Source: Bog-756 sp963741055
Lineage (GTDB): Bacteria > Actinomycetota > Acidimicrobiia > Acidimicrobiales > RAAP-2
DNA length: 64,000 bases
Reading direction: 5' to 3'
NCBI GenBank assembly: GCA_963741055.1
Contig: CAVUGU010000015.1
Location: 1 to 64,000 of the forward strand
This document shows, piece after piece, positions 10,678-19,724 of this stretch. The position numbers were made by a program, and so were the translations under genes. The notes below the pieces were generated by a model. It had not been told where the DNA came from. It was given only the letters and a program-made list of their open reading frames with translations, and ran no database searches. Position 1 is the first letter of the stretch. Every line of letters begins with the position of its first letter.

Positions 10678-11762
10678 GCCGCGATACCCGATCCGACCAC
10701 CCTGTCGGGATCGTCGCGGTCGTAGAGCGCGACCGTCTGGCCGGGGGCCACCCGTCGCTCGGGCGCGGCGAACTCGACGAAGAGGCCGTCGCCATGGCGC
10801 ACGAGCGTGCAGAACGACGGGGCACCGTGCGCGCTGCACTGGGCGATCGCGCGCACGCTCGCGGTCGGGCCCGCACCGCATGCCTGCCGGGTGAGGTCGC
10901 CGTCCACCCAGGTGACGGTGCGGAGCACCACCGACCGGGCGAGGGCGGCCTCGGGGGTGCCCACCGTGACCGTCCGCCCTGGCACGTCCACTGTGGTCAC
11001 GTACCTCCGGCGCCCGTCCGCGCCGTGCCCCATGCCCCTGCGCTGACCGACGGTCACCAACTCGACTGCCTCGACGGAGCCGAGGTCCCTGCCGGTCTCG
11101 TCGTCGACCAACCGGCCGGGATGGAGCGGCAGCCGATCGGAGAGGAAACCGCGACGACCCTCATCCGAACGGATGAAGCAGACGTCCTGACTGTCGGGCT
11201 TGTCGGCCGTCCGCAAACCGAGGCGCCCCGCCATCTCACGCACTTGCGCCTTGGTCAGGTCACCGATCGGGAAGAGCGTGCGAGCCAGCTGGTCCTGGCC
11301 GAGCATCGCGAGGACGTAGGACTGGTCCTTCTGGAGGTCCGCGCCCCGGCGCAGCCGGAAGCGACCCCGGTCGTCGCGCACGCACCGCGCGTGGTGACCC
11401 GTCGCGACCGCCTCGAAGCCGAGCGTGCGTGCGCGAGCGAGCAACCGGTCGAACTTGAGATGGCGGTTGCACTCGATGCACGGGTTGGGCGTCCGACCCA
11501 GTGCGTGACCGGACACGTAAGGGTCGACCACTGCCTGTTCGAACTCGGCCGAGAAGTCGAAGACGCGATGGACGAGACCGAGCCGATCACAAACCCTCCG
11601 TGCATCCTCGACGTCGGCGACCGAACAGCAACCCGAGTCCGAGGGCCCACCCCACAGCTTGAGGGTGGTGCCGACCACGTTGTCGGGTCCGAAGCGGTCC
11701 GCGATCAGCGCGGCCGCGACCGAGGAGTCGACTCCGCCCGACATCGCGACCATCACCCGCAC
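10674..11762 (-). CDS. mnmA: tRNA-specific 2-thiouridylase MnmA
   Basis: 362 residues. It uses ATP to activate U34 of Lys, Glu and Gln tRNAs and inserts sulfur from a persulfide chain. The PP-loop AMSGGVDSSVAAAL is at the N-terminus. The catalytic Cys is in NPCIECNRHLKFD (about residue 100), and the partner Cys in DSQDVCFIRSDEG (about 197). It lies 4 bp downstream of a cysteine desulfurase, the expected sulfur donor, and its stop overlaps the ligA start, so the three form one operon. Confidence 0.97.
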   Translation of the reverse strand: MRVMVAMSGGVDSSVAAALIADRFGPDNVVGTTLKLWGGPSDSGCCSVADVEDARRVCDRLGLVHRVFDFSAEFEQAVVDPYVSGHALGRTPNPCIECNRHLKFDRLLARARTLGFEAVATGHHARCVRDDRGRFRLRRGADLQKDQSYVLAMLGQDQLARTLFPIGDLTKAQVREMAGRLGLRTADKPDSQDVCFIRSDEGRRGFLSDRLPLHPGRLVDDETGRDLGSVEAVELVTVGQRRGMGHGADGRRRYVTTVDVPGRTVTVGTPEAALARSVVLRTVTWVDGDLTRQACGAGPTASVRAIAQCSAHGAPSFCTLVRHGDGLFVEFAAPERRVAPGQTVALYDRDDPDRVVGSGIAA

Positions 11763-11766
11763 CTGT

Positions 11767-12930
11767 TCACCCCCGCAGCCGACTCACCGCTGCCGGCACT
11801 GCGTCGAGGGCCCGGTCGACGTCGGTGGAGGTGGTGGTCGTGCCGAGCGAGAACCGGACACCGCTCGTGGCCTCCGCCCGCGAGAGCCCCATCGCCTCGA
11901 GCACGTGGCTGGCAGCGACCGCGCCGCTCGAACAGGCCGCACCGGCGGAGGCGGCCACGCCGAGCTCGTCGAGGAGCATCACCAGCGTCTCGCCTTCGAC
12001 GCCGGCGAAACGGAGGTGGGTGATCCCCGCGACGTTGCTCGCCCGATCGCCCGTCTCGGAGGTGCCCGGCACCGACGACAGCAACCCGTCGGCGAGACGG
12101 TCGCGTAGGACGGCGACCCGATCGACGCTGTCGCTCCGGTCGGCAACGGTGGCGGCGAGCGCGGCCGCGCATCCGACGATGCCGGCCACATTGTGCGTAC
12201 CGCTCCGGCGCTCGCGCTCTTGACCACCGCCGAGCAGCTGTGCAGGGACGTCCGTTCCTCGGCGCACGAGGAGTACACCGACACCTTTCGGGCCGCCGAA
12301 CTTGTGCGCGCTGAGTGCGACCAGATCGGCGGGCGCGCAACAGGACGCCACGTCGAGCCAGGGCACCGCCTGCACCGCGTCGGTGTGGAAGACGGCTCTC
12401 GGCGCCCGGTTGCGGACGATCGCGGCGACGTCGGCGATCGGCTGGACCGTTCCGATCTCGTTGTTGACCGTCATCACCGATACCAGGGCGACCTCCGGCC
12501 CGACGGCTTCGGCCAGCTCGTCGAGATCGAGGATGCCGTCTTTGCCGGCGGGAACCTCGCGGAGCTCGGCACCCGTCCGGCGGGCGACCGCCCGACACGG
12601 ACCGAGCACTGCGTGGTGCTCGATCGCCGAGCAGACCAGGACCCCCGCTCCGGCCCTGTGGAGCGCCGACTCCCATCCACCGGCGATCGCCAGGTTGTCC
12701 GCCTCGGTGCCTCCGGAGGTGAACACCACCTCGCCGAAGTCGGCGCCGAGGAGCTCGGCGATCTGCTCGCGGGCGTCGTCGACCGCTCGGCGTGCTCGGC
12801 GCGACTCGGCATGGGAGCCCGAGGGGTTCCCGAATTCCTCGCCGAAGAACGGCAGCATGGCCTCGATCGCCTCGGGACGCATCGGGGTCGTCGCCGCGTG
12901 GTCGAGGTAGGTGCGCCGGTCCGTGTTCAC
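11767..12930 (-). CDS. cysteine desulfurase (NifS/IscS family)
   Basis: 387 residues, PLP-dependent. It removes sulfur from cysteine as an enzyme-bound persulfide for tRNA thiolation and Fe-S assembly. It opens with YLDHAATTPMRPEAIEAML. The PLP lysine is in ALSAHKFGGPKGVG (about 200), and the persulfide loop Cys is in AASAGAACSSGAVAASHVL (about 318). GTG 12930 overlaps the ALDH stop as GTGA and opens directly on the family N-terminus; longer frames upstream are shadows of the ALDH gene. Position next to mnmA points to tRNA thiolation as the main use. Confidence 0.95.
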   Translation of the reverse strand: MNTDRRTYLDHAATTPMRPEAIEAMLPFFGEEFGNPSGSHAESRRARRAVDDAREQIAELLGADFGEVVFTSGGTEADNLAIAGGWESALHRAGAGVLVCSAIEHHAVLGPCRAVARRTGAELREVPAGKDGILDLDELAEAVGPEVALVSVMTVNNEIGTVQPIADVAAIVRNRAPRAVFHTDAVQAVPWLDVASCCAPADLVALSAHKFGGPKGVGVLLVRRGTDVPAQLLGGGQERERRSGTHNVAGIVGCAAALAATVADRSDSVDRVAVLRDRLADGLLSSVPGTSETGDRASNVAGITHLRFAGVEGETLVMLLDELGVAASAGAACSSGAVAASHVLEAMGLSRAEATSGVRFSLGTTTTSTDVDRALDAVPAAVSRLRG

Positions 12931-14348
12931 CCCACCCACACCGACTTCACGTTGCAGAACTCCCGGATCCCCGGCGCTGCAAGCTCGCGTCCGATTCCCG
13001 AAGCCTTCACACCGCCGAAGGGCAGCTGCGGCATCGAGACCACCATCCCGTTGACGAACACCTGGCCGGCCACCAGTCCCTCGACGAAACGCTCTCGTTC
13101 CTCGGCATCGCGAGTCCACACACTCGAACCGAGGCCGAACTCGGTCCCGTTCGCCGCTGCGAGCGCCTCGTCTGCGTCGTCGACGACGAAGAGGAGGGCG
13201 ACCGGTCCGAAGACCTCTTCGGTTGCCACCCGCATCCCCGGCTCGATCCCGGTCAGCACCGTCGGCCGGTAGAAATAGCCGGGACGATCGGGGCCGCCGG
13301 GTCCCACCACCGGTTCCCCACCGCAGAGCACCGTCGCACCCTTGTCGCGGGCGTCCTCGACCTGCGCGGCGATGGTGTCGCGGGCCGCCCCGGTCACGAG
13401 GGGCCCGATTTCGGTGGCCGGGTCGAACGGATCCCCGACGGTGAGTCGCTCCATGCCCGCGACGAACCGGTCGGTGAAGGAGTCCGCGACGTCGCGGTGG
13501 ACGATGAACCGCTTGGCCGCGATGCACGATTGCCCGTTGTTCTGCACACGCGCCTCGATGCCGACGGAGACGGCACGGTCGAGATCGGCGGAGGGAAGGA
13601 CGATGAAGGGATCGCTCCCGCCGAGCTCGAGCACGGTCTTCTTGCCGACTGCTCCGGACTGCGCGGCGACGGCCCGACCGGCTCCGACGCTGCCGGTGAG
13701 GGTCACTGCGGCGACCCGGGGGTCGTCGATGATCGGCGGGACCTGGTCCAACCCCACGAGGAGGGTCTGCAGCACACCGTCGGGTGCACCCGCACGGCGG
13801 AAGAAGTCCTCGAGCGCGAGGGCGGTGCGCGGCACGCTCGGCGCGTGCTTCAAGAGGCCGACGTTGCCCGCCATCACCGCCGGAGCCACGAACCGGGTGA
13901 CCTGCCAGAGCGGAAAGTTCCACGGCATGATCGCGAGGACCACCCCGAGCGGTTGGTAGATGACCCGGGCCTCGGCGTGCTCGACCTCGACCTCCTCGTC
14001 CGCGAGGAGCCGCTCGCCGTGCTCCGCGAACCAGCGGAACCCGACCGCGCACTTGGCCACCTCGCCCTTGGCCTGGGCGAAGGGCTTCCCCATCTCGGTG
14101 GTGAGGAGGTGGGCGATGTCGGGAAGTTCGCCCTCGAGGAGCTCGGCGATGGTCACCAGCAGCAACGACCGCTCCGCGAAGGTCGTCGAGGCCCACCGCG
14201 ACGCCGCCTCCTCGGCCGTCGCGAGCCGCCGCTCGACCGCGGAGGAGTCGAACGGCTCGAACGACTCGATCAGCTCGCCGGTCGTCGGGTTCACGCTGGC
14301 GATCGGGGGGCCCGAGTCGGCAGGAGTCACCTCCTCAGTATCCCCCAC
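12927..14348 (-). CDS. aldehyde dehydrogenase, succinate-semialdehyde dehydrogenase type
   Basis: 473 residues, NAD(P)-dependent. MPWNFPLWQVTRF marks the cofactor pocket, LTGSVGAGRAVAAQSG the Rossmann turn, the general base Glu lies in VLELGGSDPF (about 243) and the nucleophile Cys in NNGQSCIAAKR (about 277). EEVFGPVA is near 375. The close resemblance is to GabD1-like enzymes, which oxidise succinate semialdehyde to succinate. That would fit the second ALDH, PuuD-like and PuuA-like genes at 16657-21093. GTG start; translationally coupled to the cysteine desulfurase. Confidence 0.9.
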   Translation of the reverse strand: MGDTEEVTPADSGPPIASVNPTTGELIESFEPFDSSAVERRLATAEEAASRWASTTFAERSLLLVTIAELLEGELPDIAHLLTTEMGKPFAQAKGEVAKCAVGFRWFAEHGERLLADEEVEVEHAEARVIYQPLGVVLAIMPWNFPLWQVTRFVAPAVMAGNVGLLKHAPSVPRTALALEDFFRRAGAPDGVLQTLLVGLDQVPPIIDDPRVAAVTLTGSVGAGRAVAAQSGAVGKKTVLELGGSDPFIVLPSADLDRAVSVGIEARVQNNGQSCIAAKRFIVHRDVADSFTDRFVAGMERLTVGDPFDPATEIGPLVTGAARDTIAAQVEDARDKGATVLCGGEPVVGPGGPDRPGYFYRPTVLTGIEPGMRVATEEVFGPVALLFVVDDADEALAAANGTEFGLGSSVWTRDAEERERFVEGLVAGQVFVNGMVVSMPQLPFGGVKASGIGRELAAPGIREFCNVKSVWVG

Positions 14349-14390
14349 CTCGGCCGCACCGAACGTGCCGATCGCCCTGCTCGAGGGCGG

Positions 14391-15668
14391 TCACGGCCGG
14401 CCTTCGCTGGCGAGGAGCGCGCCAGCCGCGGCGTGCGGCTCGGGATCACCGAGGGAGGTGAACACCCGCGGGCGGAACACGCCCAGTGCGGCGAGCGCAG
14501 CAAAGAGGAGGACCGCCCCGGCAACCGTGACCGTCTTCACCCCGACGTGATCGGCGATCGCGCCCTGCACCACCGCACCGATCGGGTAGACGATGCCGAG
14601 GCCCAGCATGTAGATGCTCAGCACCCGCCCTCGTGCCGCGGCCGGGGCGCGGATCTGGACGACGGTGTTGAGACCCGACAGGACCGCGATGTACACCGCG
14701 CCGACCGCCACGAAGGCGAGCGTCGTCCAGACCAAGGTGCCGGCGACCGCGTAGAGGACGAGCAACCCGGGGAGGACGAACAAGGCGGTCCGGAGCGTGT
14801 GCAGCCGGCCGACGCGCTCGGCCAGTGGCGCGAGCGCGAGCGCGCCGCCCACCGCGCCGATTCCCTGCGCGGTCACCAGCACCGCCGTGGCCTCCTGCGT
14901 GCTCACCCCGGAGTGGTCGATCGCGCCGGCCATCGCGGGCACCAACGCGATGAACGGCGAGGCGAGAAGGGCCACCAGCGAGATCAGCCCGATCGCCGAG
15001 CGACAGCCCGGCTCGGCCATCGCCGCCCGCGCGCCCTCGACGATGCGGCGGACGAACCCGGTGGATTCGGTCGATCGGGACGGAGGTGGGAGCCGGAGCA
15101 GTACCAGCGCCACCACCACCGCCGCGAACGAGGCGGCGTTGATCCCGAAGACCACTGCGTAGTCGTGCGAGAGGAGCGCGAGCCCGGCCAGCGCCGGACC
15201 GATCACCCGGCCGAGGTTGAACTGGGCGGACGACAGCGAGACGGCGCCGAGCAGGTCCTCCTTCGAGACGAGGTCGGGCACCATCGCCTGGTACGAGGGA
15301 AACCCGATCGCGGCCGAGGCACCCCCGAGGAAGGCGAGGAGCACCAACGCACCGGGCGGATCGTGGCCGGCCGCGGCGAGCACGGCGAGCAGCGTGGCGA
15401 ACAGCATCTCGGCAAGGGTGGTGACGATCAGCCAGCGCCGGCGGTCGAGGCGGTCGGCGAGGACGCCGCCGAGTGGCGCGAGGAGACCGATCGGGACGAA
15501 CGCTGCGGCTGCGACGAGACCGGCCCACGCCGGTTGGTCGGTGCGTGCGAACACCAGGATCCCGAGGGCGACGGTCTGCATCCACGAGCCCACGTTCGAG
15601 ACGAGGGCTGCGCTCCAAAGGAGCGCGAAGTTGCGCGACCGCAGGGGCCGCAGCGAGGCGAGAGCCAC
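14391..15668 (-). CDS. MFS transporter (EntS-like drug/siderophore exporter)
   Basis: 425 residues with about 12 hydrophobic helices. The cytoplasmic loop after helix 2 reads GGVLADRLDRRRWLI, the MFS signature. The FALLWSAALVSNVGSWMQTVALG opening and the VSLSSAQFNLGRVIGPALAG segment are typical of the subfamily containing the enterobactin exporter EntS. It acts in the cytoplasmic membrane as a proton-coupled exporter. The substrate cannot be told. GTG start next to RLRPLRSRNF. It lies 42 bp upstream of the ALDH on the same strand. Confidence 0.88.
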   Translation of the reverse strand: MALASLRPLRSRNFALLWSAALVSNVGSWMQTVALGILVFARTDQPAWAGLVAAAAFVPIGLLAPLGGVLADRLDRRRWLIVTTLAEMLFATLLAVLAAAGHDPPGALVLLAFLGGASAAIGFPSYQAMVPDLVSKEDLLGAVSLSSAQFNLGRVIGPALAGLALLSHDYAVVFGINAASFAAVVVALVLLRLPPPSRSTESTGFVRRIVEGARAAMAEPGCRSAIGLISLVALLASPFIALVPAMAGAIDHSGVSTQEATAVLVTAQGIGAVGGALALAPLAERVGRLHTLRTALFVLPGLLVLYAVAGTLVWTTLAFVAVGAVYIAVLSGLNTVVQIRAPAAARGRVLSIYMLGLGIVYPIGAVVQGAIADHVGVKTVTVAGAVLLFAALAALGVFRPRVFTSLGDPEPHAAAGALLASEGRP

Positions 15669-15727
15669 CGGGCGAGGCTACCGGTCGCCGTGCTCGGCAC
15701 GGCCCGGCGTCGCCGGTCTCGGCGGCG

Positions 15728-15841
15728 CTACTTGTCGAGCTTGACCTTGCGCCGCGGTCTCAGCGCAAACCACCAGATGCTCGCCATGGTGACGAGAAGG
15801 CCGAAGGCGGCGGCGGGCTTGGCGATCTTGCGATCCGGCAT
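15728..15841 (-). CDS. 37-residue single-span membrane peptide
   Basis: A small ORF too short for usual gene calling. The translation starts MPDRKIAKPAAAFGLLVTMA, continues SIWWFALRP and ends RRKVKLDK. One 18-20 residue hydrophobic helix is flanked by basic ends, so the C-terminus is probably cytoplasmic. It sits alone in the gap between the MFS gene (start 15668) and the SDR (end 15890). No RBS stands out (CACTTCC precedes the ATG). Codon use and gap placement favour a real gene, but homologues must be checked. Confidence 0.5.
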   Translation of the reverse strand: MPDRKIAKPAAAFGLLVTMASIWWFALRPRRKVKLDK

Positions 15842-15889
15842 GGAAGTGACCCTACCTGGGGCGACCGGCGAGGCGCAGATCCGAACTTT

Positions 15890-16660
15890 CTATGAGCTTC
15901 CGTACTCGTCGGGCACGCGCACCCGGACCGAGCCGACCTCGTCGCCCTGACCCGTTTGCCTTCGGGCGGTTCCGGGGTGGAGGAGCCCGAGGATGAACTC
16001 GGCGACCCATTCCGGCGAGTTGAACCGGCCCTCGGCGGAGAGACGGCGGAAGCGGTCGGCCGCCGGGAGGACCGTGGCCGGCGTCGCCCGGATCAAGGAC
16101 TGCATGTCGGTGTCGACGGCGCCCGGAGAAAGCGCGTAAGCCGTCAGCCCTGCGTCGCGCTCCTCTTTGGCGACCACCGCGGTCAACATGTCGACCGCGG
16201 CTTTCGACGCGCAGTACGGCGCCCATCCGACATAGACGGTCGTCGCCGCGCCCGAGGAGATGTTGACCAGCACTCCGCCGCCTTCGCGCCCCCTCACGTG
16301 GCGTGCGTAGGCCGCCGATCCCAGCGCGACGCCGAGGACGTTGACCTCGAAGTGGCGGCGAAGATCTTCGTGAGTTCGCTTCTCGCAGTGCTCCGATCGG
16401 AGGAAGTACACCCGCGTTGTTGACCCAGAGGTCGATGGCTCCGAACCGTTCCACGACGTCGTGCACGAAACCATCGATCGCCAGTGCGTCGGTGACGTCG
16501 AGCGCGGCGGCGACCGCGTCGGATCCTTCGGGCACCGCCGGCCGGTGACGCGCACAGAGTCCGAGGCGGATTCCGCGGCGGAGAACGCGGCGGCCAGGCC
16601 TGCGCCGAGTCCCCGGCTGGCGCCGGTCACGACCGCGACTCCTCCGCCCGGTTCGATCAT
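15890..16660 (-). CDS. SDR family oxidoreductase interrupted by two compensating frameshifts
   Basis: An NAD(P) SDR. The N-terminus VAVVTGASRGLGAGLAAAFS and the C-terminal two thirds (FEVNVLGVALG, ISSGAATTVYVGWAPYCASK with the Ser-Tyr-Lys triad) are in one frame. The middle, GIRLGLCARHRPAVPEGSD to WVNNAGVLPPIGALREAN with the NNAG motif, is in another. One base is missing near 16575 and one is extra near 16372, so the outer frame stays open but about 65 residues are scrambled. Its ATG overlaps the stop of the upstream ALDH. Either a very recent mutation or sequence error. Confidence 0.8.
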   Translation of the reverse strand: MIEPGGGVAVVTGASRGLGAGLAAAFSAAESASDSVRVTGRRCPKDPTRSPPRSTSPTHWRSMVSCTTSWNGSEPSTSGSTTRVYFLRSEHCEKRTHEDLRRHFEVNVLGVALGSAAYARHVRGREGGGVLVNISSGAATTVYVGWAPYCASKAAVDMLTAVVAKEERDAGLTAYALSPGAVDTDMQSLIRATPATVLPAADRFRRLSAEGRFNSPEWVAEFILGLLHPGTARRQTGQGDEVGSVRVRVPDEYGSS

Positions 16661-18072
16661 GGGGTTCCCGTGTCGATCCTCACGGCTCGGTCGAGACGAA
16701 GACGTTCTTCACCTCGGCTGTAAGAGGCGAGGGCCTCGAGTCCGAGCTCCCGCCCGAGTCCTGACTGCTTCATCCCCCCGAAGCTGGTCTGGACCCGCAC
16801 CGACGAGTTCGAGTTGACCGAGAGGTTCCCGGACTCGACCGCTCTGGCCATCCGCAACGCCTTCGCGCCGTCTCGGGTCCAGATCGACCCGGACAACCCG
16901 TAGGGCGTGTCGTTCGCGAGGCGGACGGCGTCCTCCTCGTCCTCGAAGGGGATGACCGCGGCCACCGGGCCGAAGATCTCTTCTCGGGACATCCGCCATT
17001 CTCGCCCCGCCGGAGCGACCACGGTCGGTGGGAACCAGTAGCCGGGGGCCTCGGGTACCGCGCCGGCCAGGTGCACCGGCACCGGCCCGCCACCCGGCTC
17101 TCCCATGCCCGCGGCCAGGAAGCCTTGGACGGTCTTTCTCTGCGCCGCGCTGACGAGCGGCCCCATGCGGATCGCCGGATCGGTCGGGTCGCCGACGGTC
17201 CAGCCCGCGACCGCCGCGTCCAGACGAGCAACGAACGCGTCGAACACCTCGCGCTGGACCAGCACCCGGCTCCGTGCGCAGCAATCCTGGCCCGCGTTGG
17301 CGAACACCCCGCCGGGCGTCGCGGCGGCCGCGCGCTCGAGGTCGGCGTCGGCGAAAACGATCGAGGGCGACTTCCCCCCGAGCTCGAGGGTGACCCGCTT
17401 GACGGTGGCGGCCGCCCGGGCCATGACCTCCCGGCCCACCTCGGTCGAGCCGGTGAACGCGACCTTGCTCACCTCGGGGTGCTCCACCAGTCGGCGGCCG
17501 ACGACCGACCCTTTGCCGGTGACCACTTGGAGGACGCCCTCCGGGAGTCCTGCATCGAGCGCGAGCTCGGCGAGCGCGAGCGCGGTCAGCGGCGTGATCT
17601 CGGCGGGCTTGACCACCACGGTGTTGCCCGTCGCGAGCGCGGGAGCGACCTTCCACGAGGTGATCGCGATCGGGAAGTTCCACGGGACGATCGCCGCCAC
17701 GACTCCGAGCGGCTCGTGAAAGGTCATGTCGACGCCTCCGACCACGGGCACGGTCGAGCCGCGGTGCTTGTCCACCGCTCCGGCGTAGAAGTAGAAGGTC
17801 TCGGCGACCATCGCGACTTCGTCGCGGCTCTCGGCGAGCGGCTTGCCCACGTTGGCGGTCTCGAGCCGGGCGAGCTCCTCGCCACGTTCTTCGACGTGGG
17901 CCGCGATCCGACGGAGCAGTCGGGCCCGGTCCGAAGGCGCGACCGCACGCCACCCTGGGCCGGCCGCACGCGATGCCGCGACAGCCGAGTCGACTTCTTC
18001 GAGATCCTGCACGGCAACCTCTCCGATGGTCCGCTCGTTCGCCGGATTCAACACCGCGGTCACCGCCGTCAT
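16657..18072 (-). CDS. aldehyde dehydrogenase (PuuC/betaine-aldehyde type)
   Basis: 471 residues. The motifs are PWNFPIAITSWKVAPALA, FTGSTEVGREVM, catalytic Glu in TLELGGKSPSIVF (about 247), nucleophile Cys in NAGQDCCARSRV (about 281) and EEIFGPVAAVIPF. Its type oxidises amino-aldehydes such as gamma-glutamyl-aminobutyraldehyde or betaine aldehyde; the neighbouring PuuD-like hydrolase (18069) and PuuA-like ligase (19725) favour the first. ATG 18072 overlaps the stop of the hydrolase, and its own stop overlaps the next SDR, so it sits in a coupled minus-strand operon. Confidence 0.9.
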   Translation of the reverse strand: MTAVTAVLNPANERTIGEVAVQDLEEVDSAVAASRAAGPGWRAVAPSDRARLLRRIAAHVEERGEELARLETANVGKPLAESRDEVAMVAETFYFYAGAVDKHRGSTVPVVGGVDMTFHEPLGVVAAIVPWNFPIAITSWKVAPALATGNTVVVKPAEITPLTALALAELALDAGLPEGVLQVVTGKGSVVGRRLVEHPEVSKVAFTGSTEVGREVMARAAATVKRVTLELGGKSPSIVFADADLERAAAATPGGVFANAGQDCCARSRVLVQREVFDAFVARLDAAVAGWTVGDPTDPAIRMGPLVSAAQRKTVQGFLAAGMGEPGGGPVPVHLAGAVPEAPGYWFPPTVVAPAGREWRMSREEIFGPVAAVIPFEDEEDAVRLANDTPYGLSGSIWTRDGAKALRMARAVESGNLSVNSNSSVRVQTSFGGMKQSGLGRELGLEALASYSRGEERLRLDRAVRIDTGTP

Positions 18073-18845
18073 CCGGGGCTCCCCTCGATCGGTGCACCCG
18101 ACGGCGCGCCGGCACCCTCGGGTGCCTGGGTTGCGGTCAGCAGTGCATCGAAGAGACGCCGGTCGCTGCTCTCCTCGGGGTGCCACTGGACCCCGACGAC
18201 GAACCGATGACCGGACAGCTCGACGGCCTCGACGACCCCGTCCCCGCTCCACGCGGTGGCGACCAATCCGGCACCGAGCGCTCCGACCGCTTGATGATGA
18301 CTGCAGAGGACATCGAGACGCTCGCCGAGCACCGCGCGGACCTCACTGCCCTCTGCGGTCGTGATCGGCACTTCGCCGAAAGCGCCGGGACGGGGCTGGT
18401 GGACGATCGTTCCGAGGAGATCGGGCAGGTGTTGGACGAGGTCGCCACCGAGTCGGACGTTCAAGAGCTGCATCCCGCGACAGATCGCGAGCACCGGTAG
18501 GTCGCGGCCGAGCGCGATGTCGAGGAGCCCGAACTCGAGGTCGTCGCGAGCCGGATTGGTCCCCGCGTCGCGAGAATCGGGATCCCGCCCGTAACGCGCA
18601 GGATCCACGTCGCCGCCGCCGATCAGTACCAGCGCGTCGAGCTTGGCGACGAGACGTCCGAGGCCGGCCTGTACGGTGCCCGAGCCCGAGTCAGGCGGGA
18701 CCAGGACGGGCTGACCGCCGGCCGCCGTGATCAAGTCGAGGTACGCGCCGGGGACCAGCGCGGCATCGCGCTCCCAGGACCACCACGAGGTGACCTGCCG
18801 GTACATCGACACACCCACGAGAGGGCAGGGGTCGGCCGACGCCAT
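18069..18845 (-). CDS. class I glutamine amidotransferase-like hydrolase (PuuD-like, peptidase C26)
   Basis: 258 residues. The family includes gamma-glutamyl-GABA hydrolase, which releases GABA from its glutamyl conjugate. The nucleophile Cys is in LAICRGMQLLNV (about 117) and the His-Glu pair in VGVQWHPEESSD (about 225). LIGGGDVDPARYG is the oxyanion-side glycine loop and ICSHHQAV-like LCSHHQAVG is also typical. The gene is divergent from the SDR and PuuA-like ligase, across a 51-bp gap that must hold both promoters. Confidence 0.87.
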   Translation of the reverse strand: MASADPCPLVGVSMYRQVTSWWSWERDAALVPGAYLDLITAAGGQPVLVPPDSGSGTVQAGLGRLVAKLDALVLIGGGDVDPARYGRDPDSRDAGTNPARDDLEFGLLDIALGRDLPVLAICRGMQLLNVRLGGDLVQHLPDLLGTIVHQPRPGAFGEVPITTAEGSEVRAVLGERLDVLCSHHQAVGALGAGLVATAWSGDGVVEAVELSGHRFVVGVQWHPEESSDRRLFDALLTATQAPEGAGAPSGAPIEGSPG

Positions 18846-18896
18846 GGAAGTCAGTATCCCATCGCCGTCGCAGTGTCCCGATAAGGTGCGGCGCCG

Positions 18897-19679
18897 ATGC
18901 CCCGACTGGAAGGCAAGGTGGCCCTGATCACCGGCGCGGGCAGCGGCATCGGCAAGGTCGCAGCCGAACGCTTCGCTGCGGAGGGAGCCGCAGTGGTCGT
19001 CGCCGACATCGTCGCCACCGAGGCGGAGCGTGTCGTTGCCGGCATCACCGGCTCGGGAGGCACCGCGCACCCGGTGGGGGTCGACGTCACCGACGAAGGA
19101 CAGGTCGATTCGATGGTCGCCGCGGCGGTCGACACCTACGGCGGGCTCCACGTGGTCCTCAACAACGCCGGGATCTTCCCGGACGACGACGGCGGGGTAC
19201 TCGATACTCCCCCGGCGACCTGGCAGAGAGTGATGGAGGTCAACCTGAAGGGAGTGTGGCTCGGGTGCCGGGCGGCAATTCCCGCGATGCTCGAGTCGGG
19301 CGGCGGCTCCATCGTGAACATCGCCTCCTTCGTCGCACTGATGGGTGCCGCGACCGCACAGGTCGCCTACACCGCGTCGAAAGGCGGCGTGCTCGCGCTC
19401 ACCCGCGAGGTCGCGGTCGAGTACGCGCGTCGCGGGATCCGGGTCAACGCACTCTGCCCCGGGCCGATCGAGACCCCCTTGCTGGCCGAGCTCCTCGCCG
19501 ATCCGAAACGGCGTTCCCGGCGGCTGGTGCACATCCCGCTCGGACGCTTCGGCCGGCCGGACGAGATCGCGGCGGCAGCACTCTTCCTCGCGTCGGACGA
19601 CTCCTCCTTCATGACCGGCTCCGCACTGGTGGTCGACGGCGGGATCACCGCCGCGTACGTGACACCCGAAGACAGCTGA
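18897..19679 (+). CDS. SDR family oxidoreductase
   Basis: 260 residues, classical SDR. The cofactor motif is TGAGSGIGKVAAERFA, NNAG is at about 89, the catalytic Ser is in VNIASFVALMG and the Tyr/Lys in YTASKGG (about 157-161). A PGPIETPLL segment and the usual VDGGITAAY end complete it. The substrate is unknown. Its place just before the PuuA-like gene, and opposite the PuuD/ALDH operon, suggests an oxidation step in the same amine pathway. Confidence 0.88.
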   Translation: MPRLEGKVALITGAGSGIGKVAAERFAAEGAAVVVADIVATEAERVVAGITGSGGTAHPVGVDVTDEGQVDSMVAAAVDTYGGLHVVLNNAGIFPDDDGGVLDTPPATWQRVMEVNLKGVWLGCRAAIPAMLESGGGSIVNIASFVALMGAATAQVAYTASKGGVLALTREVAVEYARRGIRVNALCPGPIETPLLAELLADPKRRSRRLVHIPLGRFGRPDEIAAAALFLASDDSSFMTGSALVVDGGITAAYVTPEDS

Positions 19680-19724
19680 CCGCTGGCGTTGGACGAGCGC
19701 TCGAGGCTGGACCAGAGTGCTCCC

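Noticed and set aside
12792..15950. Very long plus-strand frame (over 1000 codons) opposite the ALDH and MFS genes
   Set aside because: It is a GC-driven shadow of the minus-strand genes, low-complexity Arg/Asp/Gly-rich, with no domain or RBS. The minus-strand proteins have full family motifs.
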